This document shows positions 62,686 to 64,000 of a stretch of 64,000 nt of DNA, one piece after another. Within the stretch, counting starts at the first letter, position 1; the number at the start of each line of letters is the position of its first letter. The translations under genes were made by a program, and so were the position numbers. The stretch is from the NCBI GenBank assembly GCA_028278125.1, contig JANQEY010000305.1, positions 82,357-146,356 of the forward strand, written 5' to 3'. Origin of the DNA: a bacterium. Lineage in GTDB: Bacteria; Electryoneota; Electryoneia; Electryoneales; Electryoneaceae. The notes under the pieces are model-generated. The model searched no databases. It was not told the DNA's origin and saw only the letters and a program-made list of their open reading frames with translations.

Positions 62686-62727
62686 TTAATTAAGAAACCC
62701 GATTTGCGAGTCAAGTCAGGCCACCTG

Positions 62728-62814
62728 TTATTTCTTCCTGGCAAAAAATCCGAGGATAATACCTAGCGCAACTGCCCAGCGAGCGGCTAAACCCACCTGG
62801 AAATCGGACGACAT
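62728..62814 (-). pseudogene. Duplicated tail B of the Mpv17-like gene (28-codon reading frame)
   Basis: ATG (62814-62812) to TAA (62730-62728), 28 residues. Against the parent there are five synonymous changes and one replacement (Leu to Arg within the helix). Repeat unit length to copy A is 159-160 bp. The shared ATGTCGTCC start is absent from the parent (CTGCCGTCA), so A and B derive from one another or from a common donor. Confidence 0.75.
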
Positions 62815-62817
62815 CAG

Positions 62818-62844
62818 GTAGCCTGGGATCAGCGCATCCCGGGA
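62818..62844 (+). repeat. Family-A hairpin at tail junction B
   Basis: GTAGCCTGGGATCAGCG then CATCCCGGGA, 159 bp from the repeat at 62659. One mismatch (T for C) in the stem. Confidence 0.8.
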
Positions 62845-62856
62845 TTAATAAAGAAA

Positions 62857-62879
62857 CCCGATTTGCGAGTCAAATCGGG
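62857..62879 (-). terminator. Terminator of the Mpv17-like gene
   Basis: CCCGATTT (62857-62864) pairs with AAATCGGG (62872-62879), 7-base loop, followed on the minus strand by TTTCTTTATT, 9 bp after the stop. Altered copies of it follow tails B and A. Confidence 0.75.
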
Positions 62880-62887
62880 CCACCCTG

Positions 62888-63430
62888 TTATTTCTTCCTC
62901 GCGAAAAATCCGAGGATAATACCAAGTGCAACAGCCCAGAGAGCGGCTAAACCCACCTGGAAATCTGACGGCAGGCTGAAGGTCAGGGTATGAGCCGGGA
63001 TCCAGAACCAGAGTAATGTCCACCAGGCTTTATGCAGGCTGGGCCAATCCATCTCTTTCTGTTCAATGGCATTGTCTGTCCACCTGTGGAAAAGCATCAT
63101 CACTGGTCCGAAAATGAGATTGGTAAAAATTGATACAGAGATGGCTTTAACAATCAGGTTATCCTGTGCGGCTTTAAACCAGAATCCTTTTGCGGTGATG
63201 GCTTCAACAAATCCGAAGAATCCTGTAAAAGCGTATTTGAAGGTGATGCCGAGAAATGCCCAGACGATAACTTTAGCGATTAACCGCCAGATTCCCGGTC
63301 CAAAGAAGTACCATTTTCCAAGCCGGATACGAGCGGCGAGTAATTCACCAAACGTTCCCAGTATCGCTACCTGTACCGCACTGGAGAATAACGGAAAATC
63401 CTTCAGGAAATGAAGATACCAGTCTATCAA
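62888..63430 (-). CDS. Integral membrane protein, Mpv17/PMP22-like
   Basis: 180 residues with four or five helices. The last third, TDNAIEQKEMDWPSLHKAWW, WFWIPAHTLTFSLPSDFQV and LWAVALGIILGFFARKK, resembles the Mpv17 ending (W-P-x-W, H-x-x-F, P). The match is by eye only. It lies 73 nt downstream of a SPOR-domain gene. Its last 87 bp are present twice more downstream. Confidence 0.6.
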   Translation of the reverse strand: MIDWYLHFLKDFPLFSSAVQVAILGTFGELLAARIRLGKWYFFGPGIWRLIAKVIVWAFLGITFKYAFTGFFGFVEAITAKGFWFKAAQDNLIVKAISVSIFTNLIFGPVMMLFHRWTDNAIEQKEMDWPSLHKAWWTLLWFWIPAHTLTFSLPSDFQVGLAALWAVALGIILGFFARKK

Positions 63431-63503
63431 AATGATTTACCCTTATAGTTGTATTTTCCACGTGGAAAGCAAATATCGGAAAGGAATATAAGAAATAATC
63501 TAG

Positions 63504-64000
63504 TCAGTTATTATCGTAAACGACCTTAAAATCCTGTCCCTCTTTTCCAAACCGGGCGTTTCCATACCTGCTGGCGTCGTTTTTCGAGGGGAACTTTCCT
63601 GTCCAGACAAGAAATAGTGTACTTTTACCGTTTCTGCGTGGCACTACTCTGACGGAATCGTCAGTCTGTCGTGTTTTTTCCGCCAGCGTTTCGGCACGTT
63701 GACGGGATTTAAAAGCACCTATCTGGACAGAATAGGGACCATTGCTGGATTTCGGGACATGGGCGTAAATGGTATGATTTTCAGAATAAAAATCCCGCTT
63801 AACAACCGGCATTATTTCATCCAGCCGGGGAACTTTCCCACCATGAAACAGCTTGGTCGAGTACAAGGGATTTCGATTAAGATTTTCAAGAGATTTTTTA
63901 ACCATCTGAGTATCAGCTACAAGACGGTAATACCCAAGAAGATGGAACCAAGCTATTGTCTTTGCTTCCGGCGATGAATCCCGGTGTTTGACAACTGACT
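63504..64000 (-). CDS. SPOR-domain protein (5' end outside window)
   Basis: The frame is open from the stop at 63504 through the right edge. The visible 165 residues include helical PEAKTIAWFHLLGYYRLVADT (about 10-29 of the visible part) and a C-terminal SPOR domain (PYSVQIGAFKSRQRAETLAE ... VWTGKFPSKNDASRYG), which binds denuded peptidoglycan at division sites. An internal ATG at 63905 would give 133 residues, but the upstream helix reads as coding too, so I treat the gene as truncated by the window. Confidence 0.78.
   Translation of the reverse strand, partial: SVVKHRDSSPEAKTIAWFHLLGYYRLVADTQMVKKSLENLNRNPLYSTKLFHGGKVPRLDEIMPVVKRDFYSENHTIYAHVPKSSNGPYSVQIGAFKSRQRAETLAEKTRQTDDSVRVVPRRNGKSTLFLVWTGKFPSKNDASRYGNARFGKEGQDFKVVYDNN

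Noticed and set aside
17332..62844. Possible CRISPR array among the repeated hairpins
   Set aside because: Spacing is irregular, copies are scattered and in both orientations, and no cas genes are seen. The 159-160 bp array at 62.5 kb contains gene tails, not unique spacers.

Overview
This 64 kb window looks like a chromosomal segment of a Gram-negative, respiring bacterium of the FCB-type candidate phyla (Marinimicrobia, KSB1, Electryonea or Zixibacteria-like; this placement is inference). The supporting signs are an alternative complex III (Act) operon, large TonB-dependent receptors with N-terminal carboxypeptidase-like domains, a PorV/PorQ-type outer-membrane protein, and secreted proteins that end in C-terminal sorting domains of the type IX secretion kind (NPFNP motif, final basic-hydrophobic strand). 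No ribosomal RNA, tRNA, CRISPR array, integrase or transposase was seen.

Layout. 1-6169 (minus): actA-B-C-D-E, with actE cut by the left edge. 6459-15660 (plus): a divergent Rrf2 regulator, then ccoI, ccoS, a fused ccoNO, ccoQ, a mono-haem ccoP, ccoG, ccoH and a SafE/TauE-like membrane protein. Together these give a quinol:cytochrome c oxidoreductase facing a cbb3-type oxidase and its assembly factors. 15661-19321: a repeat-rich zone holding a small barrel-like protein, a PPOX flavoprotein and a MATE exporter. 19322-28397 (plus): a zinc-finger/SpoIIE phosphatase fusion, a membrane AraC regulator, a TonB receptor, IlvE, a cNMP-domain protein, an NTF2-like lipoprotein, and an endolysin/holin pair with no other phage genes. 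28417-32362 (minus): a histidine kinase, a response regulator and two exported proteins behind one promoter with a palindromic site. 32589-37064: a 1491-residue secreted protein. 37214-38464: a pentapeptide-repeat/channel-like protein.

38785-59052 (minus) is a 20 kb manno-oligosaccharide utilisation cluster: LacI regulator, GH130 phosphorylase, ABC binding protein and two permeases, a glycosidase-fold lipoprotein, a twin-CBM secreted protein, a TonB receptor, a large secreted protein, a PorV-like protein, GH2 beta-mannosidase and an MsmK/UgpC ATPase. Two perfect 14-bp palindromes precede lacI. The likely flow is outer-membrane capture and import, ABC uptake, then cytoplasmic cleavage and phosphorolysis.

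59677-64000 holds two lipoproteins, an XRE/membrane-protein pair, a tandem array of duplicated gene tails, an Mpv17-like membrane protein and the 3' part of a SPOR-domain gene.

The most unusual signal is in the DNA between genes. Two families of hairpin repeats recur across the window, and their stems change in a compensatory way. At two loci a repeat sits at the junction of a duplicated 3' gene end. At 62.5-62.9 kb the two extra tails are 28-codon ATG-to-stop reading frames that differ from the parent mostly by synonymous changes.
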